Assembly: GCA_964567785.1 (NCBI GenBank)
Contig: CAZMOK010000052.1
Coordinates: 1 to 19,440, forward strand
DNA: 19,440 nt
Source of the DNA: CAZMOK01 sp964567785
GTDB lineage: Bacteria > Bacteroidota > Bacteroidia > Bacteroidales > JAGOPY01
Direction: 5' to 3'
Below are positions 6,087 through 14,192 of this stretch, piece after piece. Both the position numbers and the translations under genes were made by a program. The notes below the pieces were generated by a model, which was given only the letters and a program-made list of their open reading frames with translations, had not been told where the DNA came from and searched no databases. Position 1 is the stretch's first letter. Each line of letters starts with the position of its first letter.

Positions 6087-9017
6087 TTAGTTCTGAAAGT
6101 CTGCAAAATTCTCACTTTTTTCGATTGCCTCGTAAAAAACCTGGTGCAGGTTGGTACGGATGTTCAGTTTGGAGATCTTGTTATTGGAGGCGTCAGGATA
6201 AACCCTGTTCGACAGGAAAACATAAACCAGGCCATTGGCCGGATCGGCCCACATGTAGGTGCCTGTGAATCCCGAATGCCCGAAGCTGGAAGGTGAGGCG
6301 CTTTTGCAGTTGGGGCCGTCCGCCTCATACTCGAAAAGAGGCTTGTCAAAACCGATGCCCCGCCGGTTGCCGTTCAACGGGAACTGGGTTTTCGTGAACT
6401 CCTTGATTGTTTCCTGCTCCAGGTAACGAATACCCCCGTACCTGCCACCATCCAACAACATTTGCATTACCACGGCCATATCCTTCGCATTGCTGAACAA
6501 TCCGGCATGCCCTGAAACACCGCCAAGCATAGCCGCCCCCTGGTCGTGGACATCCCCGTGTACCAGTTGTTTCCTGAATTCCCTGTCGTTTTCGGTAGGT
6601 GCAATCCGCTCAAGGTCCCATTTCTGCCTGGGATGAAATCCTGTGTGATCCAGGCCAAGTGGATTATAAAAGTTCTTTTCCAGCCATTTATCGTAAGGCC
6701 TGTTCAAAGCCTGCTCCATGGCTTCCTTGAGCAGGTAATAACCCAGGTCGCTGTACAGGTAACTGTCGTTTTTTCTCAAGGGTGACCGCAGGATGCTGTC
6801 AATGATAGAATGCTTGTATGCATTTGTTATGTAAAGTTCCTCTGCGACCCTTACTGTGTGGCTTTCGGTAAGTTCATCACTGTAGATCGAAGGATTGAGC
6901 TTTCCGTCTTTCAGGGTATGCCTGAAGTAAGGTATCCAGTTCCTGAAGCGCGACTGGTGCGCCATAATATCCCTTATGATGAGGTGCTCTTTGTCGGTGT
7001 TCCTTAAGTAAGTAAGATAATATGAAAGTGGATAATCAATATCGATGATGCTTTCTTCACTGAGTTCCATTACTGCCAGGGCAGTTGCAGCCACCTTTGT
7101 CAGGGAGGCCACGTCGTAAATGGTGTTTTCTTCAACCGGCAGTTTTTTGTTATAGGTCTGGTGCCCCGTTGATCTGTTGTAGAAGACAATGCCGTCTTTT
7201 GCCGCCAATACCTGGCATCCCGGAAAAGCTTTTATATCGATCCCCTCTTTTATAATTGAATCCGCCCTGTACAATGACTCACCGGAGATCCCAAGTCTTT
7301 CGGGTGAAGCAAAATGAAGCCTTGTTTTGGTGGTTGAGATTCCAAGGCCTTCAGGAAAATCTACCGAGGCAGTGACAGGAAGCCTTCCTGAAAAAGGGAT
7401 CCCCCCAAAGATCATTTGTGCAGAAACGGCTTCCATAAGTGCCGAATTCTGGTAGGACATTACAATCGCTTCAATGTTGTTAACTCCTTTGATCCTGCCT
7501 GCCAGGTAAGGGCTTCCAAAAATAGCAAGGACCACTTTTTTTTCTAACGACAGTTCATACACGAATTCAATGAATTCCTCCGGGATGCCATAATCTTCGG
7601 TATTCCAGGCTGATGAGGTATGCATGGCAACTATCACCAGGTTGTAAGGCTCAAGGTCGGCGATCATTCTCACTTTTTCCTTTTCACGAGGGCTTTCAGA
7701 GATAAAAAAATTATCAGTTGAGGTGTAATAGGAAATGTTTTTTTGCAGATCCGATAGTTCCCTTTTATTTGACAAAACAGCTATATCAAGTGTGTCGATC
7801 CTTTTAAGAGGGAGAATGCTGTCGTTGTTCCGGATCAGGGTAACGGCCTTTTCTGCCAAAACCTGGTTAAGCTGTTTTGAACGCATTGTGTTCAGTTCAT
7901 TCAGGAGATTTTCCCCGGCAACCGGCGTGAATTTATCCAGCCCGGCCTTGTACTTGTACTCAAGCACTTTCCGGCACCTTGTATCCACCATTTCTGAACT
8001 GATCCTCCCTTCTTCCACGGCTTCGAGCAGTGCCTCCATGGCTTCGGGCACATCTGCGGGCAAAAGCAGTATATCGTTCCCTGCAAGGAATGCTTTTACT
8101 TCTATATCACCGGGCTTATGAAATTTGGTGACCCCTTTCATATCGAGCGCGTCGGAAATGACAAGACCCTCAAAGCCGAGTTCCTGTTTGAGAAGGCCTG
8201 TTACAATTTTCTCCGAGAGGGTGGATGCAAGGTTTTCCTCGCTCTCTATTTCAGGTATGTAAAGGTGTGCGATCATTACACCATCAACCCCTTCCCTGAT
8301 AAGCTCTTTAAAAGGGACAAGCTCAAGGGAATCAAGCTCCTGCCTCGACTTCTCAATGACAGGGAGGGTTTTATGCGAATCTGTATCCGTATCCCCGTGG
8401 CCCGGGAAGTGCTTTGCCACGGCTATCAGGCCTGCATCCTGCATCCCTTTCATATAAGCCAGGCTTTTTTCGGTTACGTTTCCAACCTCTTCGCCAAACG
8501 AACGCAGATGAATGACCGGGTTGGCGGGATTGGAATTTATATCTACCACCGGGGCAAAATTCATATGAATACCCATTCTCCTGAATTGTTCCCCTATTTC
8601 TTTACCCATTAAATAGATCAGTGTGTCCTCGTCAATGGCGCCCAGGGTCATCTGGTACGGGAAGCCCGGAGTGTTCTCCAGCCGCATACGTAAGCCCCAT
8701 TCACCGTCGATGCTAATGAGCAGTGGTACTTTGGAATTGATCTGCCACTCATTGGTCACCTTTACCTGTTCCTCAGGATCGCCGGCAAAAAAGGTCACGC
8801 CACCTATGCCATACTCATCTATATAACTTTCTATATTCCTGTCGTACTTATTTCCCGGCTGGTTTGCCCGCACCATCAGTAACTGCCCGATTTTCTCCTT
8901 TAACGTAAGGGTGTTCATCACAGAATCGACCCAGTGACCTTTATCCTGGCTTTTCAGGTTAAGGCTTGAAAATATAAGGATCAGGGACGTAATTATGAGA
9001 CGGAAAAGTAATTTCAT
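6087..9017 (-). CDS. Glycoside hydrolase family 3 (NagZ-like) fused to a serine beta-lactamase-like domain
   Basis: This 976-residue protein starts with a signal peptide (about 1-23, ending L-K-S-Q). The GH3 catalytic domain spans about 28-360. It contains the NagZ-type loop K-H-F-P-G-H-G-D-T (202-210) with the D214-S-H216 dyad, and the nucleophile D289 in S-D-A-L-D-M. A GH3 C-terminal alpha/beta domain follows (about 385-560). The last third (about 575-965) is a class C beta-lactamase/esterase-like domain with S638-x-x-K641, Y755-S-D757 (aspartate where class C enzymes usually have asparagine) and H914-S-G. GH3 enzymes of this type remove N-acetylhexosamine from peptidoglycan fragments; the second domain probably acts on peptide or ester bonds. 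This fusion is known in Bacteroidota. It is the first gene of a three-gene operon. Confidence 0.92.
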   Translation of the reverse strand: MKLLFRLIITSLILIFSSLNLKSQDKGHWVDSVMNTLTLKEKIGQLLMVRANQPGNKYDRNIESYIDEYGIGGVTFFAGDPEEQVKVTNEWQINSKVPLLISIDGEWGLRMRLENTPGFPYQMTLGAIDEDTLIYLMGKEIGEQFRRMGIHMNFAPVVDINSNPANPVIHLRSFGEEVGNVTEKSLAYMKGMQDAGLIAVAKHFPGHGDTDTDSHKTLPVIEKSRQELDSLELVPFKELIREGVDGVMIAHLYIPEIESEENLASTLSEKIVTGLLKQELGFEGLVISDALDMKGVTKFHKPGDIEVKAFLAGNDILLLPADVPEAMEALLEAVEEGRISSEMVDTRCRKVLEYKYKAGLDKFTPVAGENLLNELNTMRSKQLNQVLAEKAVTLIRNNDSILPLKRIDTLDIAVLSNKRELSDLQKNISYYTSTDNFFISESPREKEKVRMIADLEPYNLVIVAMHTSSAWNTEDYGIPEEFIEFVYELSLEKKVVLAIFGSPYLAGRIKGVNNIEAIVMSYQNSALMEAVSAQMIFGGIPFSGRLPVTASVDFPEGLGISTTKTRLHFASPERLGISGESLYRADSIIKEGIDIKAFPGCQVLAAKDGIVFYNRSTGHQTYNKKLPVEENTIYDVASLTKVAATALAVMELSEESIIDIDYPLSYYLTYLRNTDKEHLIIRDIMAHQSRFRNWIPYFRHTLKDGKLNPSIYSDELTESHTVRVAEELYITNAYKHSIIDSILRSPLRKNDSYLYSDLGYYLLKEAMEQALNRPYDKWLEKNFYNPLGLDHTGFHPRQKWDLERIAPTENDREFRKQLVHGDVHDQGAAMLGGVSGHAGLFSNAKDMAVVMQMLLDGGRYGGIRYLEQETIKEFTKTQFPLNGNRRGIGFDKPLFEYEADGPNCKSASPSSFGHSGFTGTYMWADPANGLVYVFLSNRVYPDASNNKISKLNIRTNLHQVFYEAIEKSENFADFQN

Positions 9018-9105
9018 GAGTAAAAATGCCGTTACTTTATTACAATTTAGAATTTTTAAAAATAGATAAATTCAGGCAAACTGCAGGATCACAGATCGAC
9101 AAGTA

Positions 9106-9137
9106 TTCGACAATTGTTTATTAATATCCTATATTTG
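9106..9137 (+). promoter_or_regulatory. Putative Bacteroidota-type promoter for the vWA gene
   Basis: TATATTTG (9130-9137) matches the -7 consensus TAnnTTTG exactly. TTCG (9106-9109) lies 20 bp upstream, one mismatch from the -33 TTTG and at the expected 19-21 bp spacing. Transcription would begin near 9142, giving a leader of about 20 nt before the GTG at 9164. An in-frame TAA at 9143 excludes longer starts. Confidence 0.5.
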
Positions 9138-9163
9138 AAGCATAAAACCAGAACCAGTTCAAA

Positions 9164-10609
9164 GTGACTCTGACCAACTCAAAGGTTTTTCTTTCCCAAA
9201 CATTCGGCAATTTTTTATTTTTTGTCTTTAAGTTGTTGATTGTCATTGTTTTATTATTTTCTGCATCCTCAGGCCTTGCTCAGAAGATTTCCAATTTTAA
9301 AAAAGGAGAAGAAAGGCCGCTTACCCGTATACTTTTTGTGTTTGATGCTTCTCAGAGTATGATGGGCCGCTGGCAGAGTGACCTGAAGATCAACAAAGCC
9401 CGCGAGATCCTGAGCAATGTGCTCGATACCCTTAAAAATATGGAAAACCTGGAAGTAGCGCTCAGGGTTTACGGACATCAGTACAATTATCCGCCCAAAG
9501 TGTGCACCGATACCCGTCTTGAGGTGCCTTTTGCAAATGATAACATTAATAAGATCAGGGACCGGCTAAGAACCCTGAGGCCCAGGGGCACCTCCCCGAT
9601 AGCCAAGTCACTGGAACTGACCGCCGGGGATTTTCCCGATTGCGACAATTGCAGGAATATTATCATTCTTATTACCGACGGCATTGAGGAATGTGATGGT
9701 GATCCCTGTGCAGTATCGGATTTCCTTCAGCAGGAGGGGATCACACTTAAACCCTTTGTGGTTGGCATAGGCAGAAATTTCGAAGAGGCTTTCAATTGTG
9801 TGGGTACTTATTTTGATGCCTCCAATGAAGTCCAGCTTGGAAGGGCTCTTAATGCTATCATTTCCAGGGCTATGAACCCAACCACGATGCAGGTAAACCT
9901 GATAGATTCATATGGCCGCCCAACGGAAACAAATGTTAATATGAGTTTCTATGATCACATATCAGGAAAGCTCAAGTACAATTTTATCCACACAATGAAT
10001 TTCCTGGGCCTGCCCGATACCATGATCATCGACCCGCTGATCACTTACGACATTGTTGTCCATTCAGTCCCGCCAGTCAGGGCTGACAGTGTTTACCTTA
10101 ATCCCGGAAAGCATAACATCATACCGATCAATGCTCCTCAGGGATATCTTGAATTGTGCATGGAATCTACACGTGGCACCTCCAGGAACCTGCAGTGCAT
10201 TATTAAAAGAAGTGGCATTCCCAATACGATCAACGTACAGGAAGTTGGCAAAAGGGAAAAATACATTACCGGTCTCTATGATATCGAGGTGTTGAGCCTG
10301 CCTCGCATAAACATCAACAATGTTCAGATCAACCAGGATTACACCACGAAGGTCGAAATTCCCGTACCGGGGATCGCTGTCATACAGAAGAATACCCGGG
10401 GGTATGGAAGTATCTATGTTGAAAAGGAAGGCAAGCTTGAATGGGTCTATAACTTCAGGGAAGATGTTTCGCACCAGGAAACCCTGATCCTGATGCCAGG
10501 CACCTACAGGGCTGTCTTTCGCTCCAAGTACATCGACCGTTCGATGTTCACCATTGAAGAGACCTTTGAAGTGGAATCCGGTATGTCGACCAACGTCAGG
10601 CTCTTCTGA
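9164..10609 (+). CDS. Secreted von Willebrand factor A domain protein
   Basis: The start is GTG at 9164. No in-frame ATG occurs until residue 66, and the GTG start gives a convincing signal peptide (hydrophobic core about 19-33, ending A-S-S-G-L-A-Q near 40). The 481-residue product has a vWA domain at about 54-235 with an intact MIDAS: D61-x-S63-x-S65, T143 in R-G-T-S-P-I-A, and D172 in I-T-D-G-I-E. Four cysteines cluster around it (160, 163, 177, 182) and may form disulfides outside the cytoplasm. The C-terminal half (about 240-481) looks like beta-sandwich modules and I cannot assign it. The protein probably binds a partner in the envelope. It has its own putative promoter and is followed 28 bp later by aroK. 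Confidence 0.85.
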   Translation: MTLTNSKVFLSQTFGNFLFFVFKLLIVIVLLFSASSGLAQKISNFKKGEERPLTRILFVFDASQSMMGRWQSDLKINKAREILSNVLDTLKNMENLEVALRVYGHQYNYPPKVCTDTRLEVPFANDNINKIRDRLRTLRPRGTSPIAKSLELTAGDFPDCDNCRNIIILITDGIEECDGDPCAVSDFLQQEGITLKPFVVGIGRNFEEAFNCVGTYFDASNEVQLGRALNAIISRAMNPTTMQVNLIDSYGRPTETNVNMSFYDHISGKLKYNFIHTMNFLGLPDTMIIDPLITYDIVVHSVPPVRADSVYLNPGKHNIIPINAPQGYLELCMESTRGTSRNLQCIIKRSGIPNTINVQEVGKREKYITGLYDIEVLSLPRININNVQINQDYTTKVEIPVPGIAVIQKNTRGYGSIYVEKEGKLEWVYNFREDVSHQETLILMPGTYRAVFRSKYIDRSMFTIEETFEVESGMSTNVRLF

Positions 10610-10637
10610 TAACATATTTCATTGTTTAGCACCTCTC

Positions 10638-11153
10638 ATGAAAATATTCATCACCGGGTACATGGGCGCAGGTAAAAGCAGCGCCGGCAGGAAGATAGCC
10701 CTGAGGCTTGGTTTTGAGTTCATCGATATGGATGATGAATTTAAAAGTGTGCAAGGTGTTTCTGTGTCGGAATACCTGCTGAAGAAGGGTGAGGAATTGT
10801 TCCGTGAGAAGGAAAGGGACCTGCTAAAAGAAATTTCCCTAAGGAAAGGAGATTTTGTGATCTCAACCGGTGGCGGTACGCCCTGTTTTTTTGACAACAT
10901 GGAACTCATCAACCGATCAGGGATTTCAGTTTACCTGGAGATGCATCCTAAGTCATTGGCAGTAAGGTTGGAAGAAGCAAAAGAAGAACGGCCTTTGCTG
11001 AATGAACTAAAAGGGGACCGGTTGATCCAAAAGATCAGTATCCATCTGGAGGAAAGAAAACCGTTTTATGAAAAGGCACTGATAACTGTGAAAGGTGAGA
11101 ACCTTGACATGGCGGGTCTAATTGAAAAGATCACTAACAAAAGGAAGATTTAA
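10638..11153 (+). CDS. aroK: Shikimate kinase
   Basis: ATG at 10638 gives a normal-length enzyme of 171 residues; an open frame upstream overlaps the vWA gene and is not used. It phosphorylates shikimate at the 3-hydroxyl with ATP, the fifth step of aromatic amino-acid synthesis. Visible motifs are Walker A G-Y-M-G-A-G-K-S-S (7-15), the D30-x-D32 metal/shikimate pair, F-R-E-K-E (shikimate arginine 56), the T-G-G-G loop (77-80), the lid E-R-P-L-L (117-121) and R140 in E-R-K-P-F-Y. It lies 28 bp after the vWA gene and may be read from the same transcript. Its stop codon is directly adjacent to the convergent rlmD stop. Confidence 0.95.
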   Translation: MKIFITGYMGAGKSSAGRKIALRLGFEFIDMDDEFKSVQGVSVSEYLLKKGEELFREKERDLLKEISLRKGDFVISTGGGTPCFFDNMELINRSGISVYLEMHPKSLAVRLEEAKEERPLLNELKGDRLIQKISIHLEERKPFYEKALITVKGENLDMAGLIEKITNKRKI

Positions 11154-12575
11154 TTATTTCCTTATCAGCAGGGCTACATTTTCCACATGTTGTGTGTGCG
11201 GGAACATGTCGACAGGCTGTACTGCTTCCACGGAATATTTCTCCTGCATTAAGGCAATATCCCTTGCCTGGGTAGCCGGGTTGCAGCTCACGTAAACAAC
11301 TTTTTCGGGGGAAGCCAGCAGTATTTGTTCTATCACTTTCGGATGCATCCCCGACCTGGGAGGGTCCGTTATGATAATATCAGGCTTTTCTTTTTGTTCG
11401 ATGAAGTCACTATCGAGCACTTTGGCAAGATCCCCGGCAATGAACTCAACATTGCCGATACCGTTCAGTTCTGCATTTTCATAGGCATCTTCAACAGCCT
11501 CCTCAATGTATTCTATGCCTGTCACTTTTCCTGATAAGCCGGCAACATAAAGTGAAATGGTCCCTGTGCCGCAATACAGATCATATACATTTGAACCGCT
11601 TGAAGGAGAGGCAAATTCAGCAGCTACCCTGTAAAGTCTTTCAGCCTGCCTGGTGTTGGTCTGGAAAAATGATTTGGGCCCGATCTTGAACTTCAGCGTT
11701 TCATTTTTATTTTCAAAAGAAGTCAACTGCTCGGTGATATAAGCCTTACCTGAATGATTAATAATTTCCTGGTCCGACAGGTCGTCGTTTTTCTTCCCGT
11801 TGATACAGTAATTAAGTGAAGTGAGCCGGGGGAATTCCTTCCTTATAAAATCGAGCAATGGCATAACTGCTTCATCTTCATGATGAAAAACAACAGTCAC
11901 CATCCATTGTCCTGTTGTTGTATTTCGTATTACCAGGTTCCTCAGCAGCCCTTCCCATTTTTTTACATCGTAGAAAGAAAGGTTTTGTTCCAGTGCATAT
12001 CCTTTTACAAAATTCCTGATCCTGTTTGCATAATCGTCCTGCAGGTGACATTTCTCAATATCGATTACCCTGTCGAACATGCCAGGGGCATGAAACCCCA
12101 GCGCCCTGCCGTCTCGTTGAGGCTGGTCCTTATCAGGTGGGGTTGTGTACCATCTCCGGTTGGAAAATGTGTATTCCATTTTATTCCTGTAAGAAAACAC
12201 ATCGGAGGAAGGGATTATGGGCATTATCCCGGGGTAGGGGAATTTTCCCAGCCGGTCGAAATTGTCCTTCACCTGTTTTTGTTTATAGTGAAGTTGGTGC
12301 TCATAATCCATGTTCTGCCATTTGCACCCCCCACATATACCAAAATGCATACAAACTGGTTCAACCCTTTTCCCGGATAAGTGATGTAATCTTGTGACCC
12401 TTCCTTCAAAATATCTTTTTTTCTTCTTTACCAACTGTATATCTGCAATATCACCGGGCACGGCAAAAGGCACAAAAACCACCATTTCACCCTGCCGGGC
12501 AATGGCTTTTCCTTCGGAGCCCGCATCCAGTATCTCTGTATTTTCAAGCAACGGTAATGGCTTTTTCCTACCCAT
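11154..12575 (-). CDS. rlmD: 23S rRNA (uracil-C5)-methyltransferase, RlmD/TrmA family
   Basis: This 473-residue enzyme has an N-terminal TRAM RNA-binding domain (about 8-65). Iron-sulfur cluster ligands are C75, C81 and C84, with C176 as the probable fourth. The SAM-dependent methyltransferase core contains D-L-Y-C-G-T-G-T (332-339), the D-P-P-R-S-G-M motif (404-410) and the catalytic cysteine C431 in Y-V-S-C-N-P-A-T. It makes 5-methyluridine in 23S rRNA. Fe-S ligands favour the RlmD-type branch, but position 747 versus 1939, or dual specificity, cannot be settled from sequence alone. It is divergent from nnr with a shared 101-bp promoter region, and its stop codon touches that of aroK. Confidence 0.92.
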   Translation of the reverse strand: MGRKKPLPLLENTEILDAGSEGKAIARQGEMVVFVPFAVPGDIADIQLVKKKKRYFEGRVTRLHHLSGKRVEPVCMHFGICGGCKWQNMDYEHQLHYKQKQVKDNFDRLGKFPYPGIMPIIPSSDVFSYRNKMEYTFSNRRWYTTPPDKDQPQRDGRALGFHAPGMFDRVIDIEKCHLQDDYANRIRNFVKGYALEQNLSFYDVKKWEGLLRNLVIRNTTTGQWMVTVVFHHEDEAVMPLLDFIRKEFPRLTSLNYCINGKKNDDLSDQEIINHSGKAYITEQLTSFENKNETLKFKIGPKSFFQTNTRQAERLYRVAAEFASPSSGSNVYDLYCGTGTISLYVAGLSGKVTGIEYIEEAVEDAYENAELNGIGNVEFIAGDLAKVLDSDFIEQKEKPDIIITDPPRSGMHPKVIEQILLASPEKVVYVSCNPATQARDIALMQEKYSVEAVQPVDMFPHTQHVENVALLIRK

Positions 12576-12592
12576 CGAATCGATATTTACTG

Positions 12593-12600
12593 CAAAAGTA
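12593..12600 (-). promoter_or_regulatory. Putative -7 element for rlmD
   Basis: On the minus strand this reads TACTTTTG, an exact match to TAnnTTTG. It sits 17 bp before the rlmD ATG, giving a short leader. No good -33 TTTG is seen at the usual 19-21 bp spacing, so support is partial. Confidence 0.4.
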
Positions 12601-12648
12601 AAGCTATTAACAGAGAATTAAGTTGGCAATCAAACTTATAATTATCAT

Positions 12649-12656
12649 TAAATTTG
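12649..12656 (+). promoter_or_regulatory. Putative -7 element for nnr
   Basis: TAAATTTG matches TAnnTTTG exactly. A possible -33 TTG is at 12623-12625, slightly too far away (23 bp). Transcription would start near 12661, downstream of the alternative TTG start at 12623 and upstream of the ATG at 12677. This favours the ATG. Confidence 0.45.
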
Positions 12657-12667
12657 TTAAAACGGAT

Positions 12668-12673
12668 GGAGGG
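12668..12673 (+). promoter_or_regulatory. Shine-Dalgarno-like site fixing the nnr start
   Basis: GGAGGG lies three bases before the ATG at 12677. Strong Shine-Dalgarno sites are uncommon in this window, so it helps decide the start, although the spacing is short. Confidence 0.5.
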
Positions 12674-12676
12674 CAA

Positions 12677-14182
12677 ATGAAAATTTTATCTATTGAACAG
12701 GTTCGCAAGGCAGATGAATATACCATAAAAAATGAGCCCATTGCCTCCATCGACCTGATGGAGAGGGCAGCTGGAAGGTTTTTCAAGTGGGTTAGAAAGC
12801 AAATTAATAAAAAGAACGAGATTTTTGTGTTTTGTGGCCCTGGTAACAACGGTGGTGACGGCCTTGTAATTGCGAGGCTGCTGAAATGTGATGGTTATGA
12901 GGTCCGGCCGGTTGTCGTAAAATTCACTGATAATTTCTCTGATGATTTCAGCACAAACCTGGAAAGATTGAAAGAAGTTGTGCCTGAGATTCTAACATTG
13001 GAAAAAATTGAAGATTTTCCCGAAATAGGCGAAGACAATGTTGTTGTCGATGCCATTTTCGGATCGGGACTTTCACGGCCTGTAAAGGGTTTTCCGGGAG
13101 AAGTGATCAAAAACATCAATAAATCGGGCGCTGGTATAATTTCGGTAGATATCCCTTCCGGGCTTTTTGCTGATCAACCGGTCGAGTTGAAAAATGCAGT
13201 CATTGTGAAAGCCGATCATACCGTCTCGTTCCAATTCCCGAAATTATCATTCATGTTCCCCGAAAATGCCGGTTATGTTGGTGAATGGCACGTTGAGAAT
13301 ATAGGTCTTCACCAGGGTTTCATTGAAAAAACAGGAACAAAACATCATTATATAGACCGGGATCTTGCCGCCATGATATACAGGCCCAGGAAAAAGTTTT
13401 CCCACAAGGGCCATTATGGCCATGCATTGCTGATTGCGGGGGGGTACGGCAAGATGGGAGCCTCGGTGATGGCCTCTCAGGCCTGCCTTAATACGGGTGT
13501 GGGCCTGCTTCATGCCCATGTGCCGGTAAAGGGCTATTCCATAATACAAACTGCTGTGCCGGATGCCATGGTGAGCATTGATCCACACGATGAATACTTC
13601 AGTGAGGTGCCTGACCTGGGAAGCTATAACGCTATTGCCACCGGACCTGGACTGGGTTTTGCCGGGCAGACAAAGAACGCCCTTAAGTTGTTGATCCAGA
13701 ACTCAGGTGTTCCCATCGTTTTTGATGCCGATGCAATTACTATCCTGGGTGAGAACAAAACCTGGATACCCTTCGTTCCCAAACTCAGTATTTTCACACC
13801 ACACCCGAAGGAGTTCAGCAGGCTTGCGGGTAGCTGGAAGAACGACTTTGAAAGGCTGGACAAGCAGAAGGAGTTTTCGATAAAATATTCCTGTTACGTT
13901 GTCCTGAAAGGTGCGCACACAAGTATTTCCTGCCCTGATGGCAGTTGCTATTTCAATTCCACCGGAAATCCCGGCATGGCCACCGGGGGAAGCGGTGATT
14001 TGCTGACGGGAATGATCCTTTCGCTGCTGGCACAGGAGTACAGCCCGAAACATGCGGCTGTTCTTGGTACTTACCTGCATGGACTGGCAGGCGACCTTGC
14101 AGCAAAAAAATCCGGTCCGGAAGCTCTTACGGCTTCGTCGATGACCAGATTCATAGGTAAAGCTTTTAAGAAGATATATTGA
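12677..14182 (+). CDS. nnr: Bifunctional NAD(P)H-hydrate epimerase / ADP-dependent dehydratase
   Basis: With the ATG at 12677 the product is 501 residues, the usual size for the fused enzyme. The N-terminal YjeF_N epimerase domain (about 1-215) shows N-N-G-G-D-G (57-62), D-A-I-F-G-S-G (125-131) and S-V-D-I-P-S-G (156-162). The C-terminal ribokinase-like dehydratase (about 225-500) shows A-G-G-Y-G-K-M-G, T-G-P-G-L-G (322-327), D-A-D-A (350-353), T-P-H-P-K-E (374-379) and the nucleotide site G-M-A-T-G-G-S-G-D-L-L (433-443). It repairs hydrated NADH and NADPH: the epimerase interconverts the R and S forms and the dehydratase restores NAD(P)H using ADP. It ends 10 bp from the convergent parE stop. 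Confidence 0.95.
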   Translation: MKILSIEQVRKADEYTIKNEPIASIDLMERAAGRFFKWVRKQINKKNEIFVFCGPGNNGGDGLVIARLLKCDGYEVRPVVVKFTDNFSDDFSTNLERLKEVVPEILTLEKIEDFPEIGEDNVVVDAIFGSGLSRPVKGFPGEVIKNINKSGAGIISVDIPSGLFADQPVELKNAVIVKADHTVSFQFPKLSFMFPENAGYVGEWHVENIGLHQGFIEKTGTKHHYIDRDLAAMIYRPRKKFSHKGHYGHALLIAGGYGKMGASVMASQACLNTGVGLLHAHVPVKGYSIIQTAVPDAMVSIDPHDEYFSEVPDLGSYNAIATGPGLGFAGQTKNALKLLIQNSGVPIVFDADAITILGENKTWIPFVPKLSIFTPHPKEFSRLAGSWKNDFERLDKQKEFSIKYSCYVVLKGAHTSISCPDGSCYFNSTGNPGMATGGSGDLLTGMILSLLAQEYSPKHAAVLGTYLHGLAGDLAAKKSGPEALTASSMTRFIGKAFKKIY

Positions 14183-14192
14183 GTATTCGGGT

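Noticed and set aside
8118..8612. 164-codon ORF antisense to the GH3 fusion
   Set aside because: It is a shadow frame opposite the conserved GH3 catalytic domain.
12623..12676. TTG start extending nnr by 18 residues
   Set aside because: It lies upstream of the likely transcription start given the -7 element at 12649-12656, and the extension is not part of the enzyme family; ATG 12677 has GGAGGG before it.
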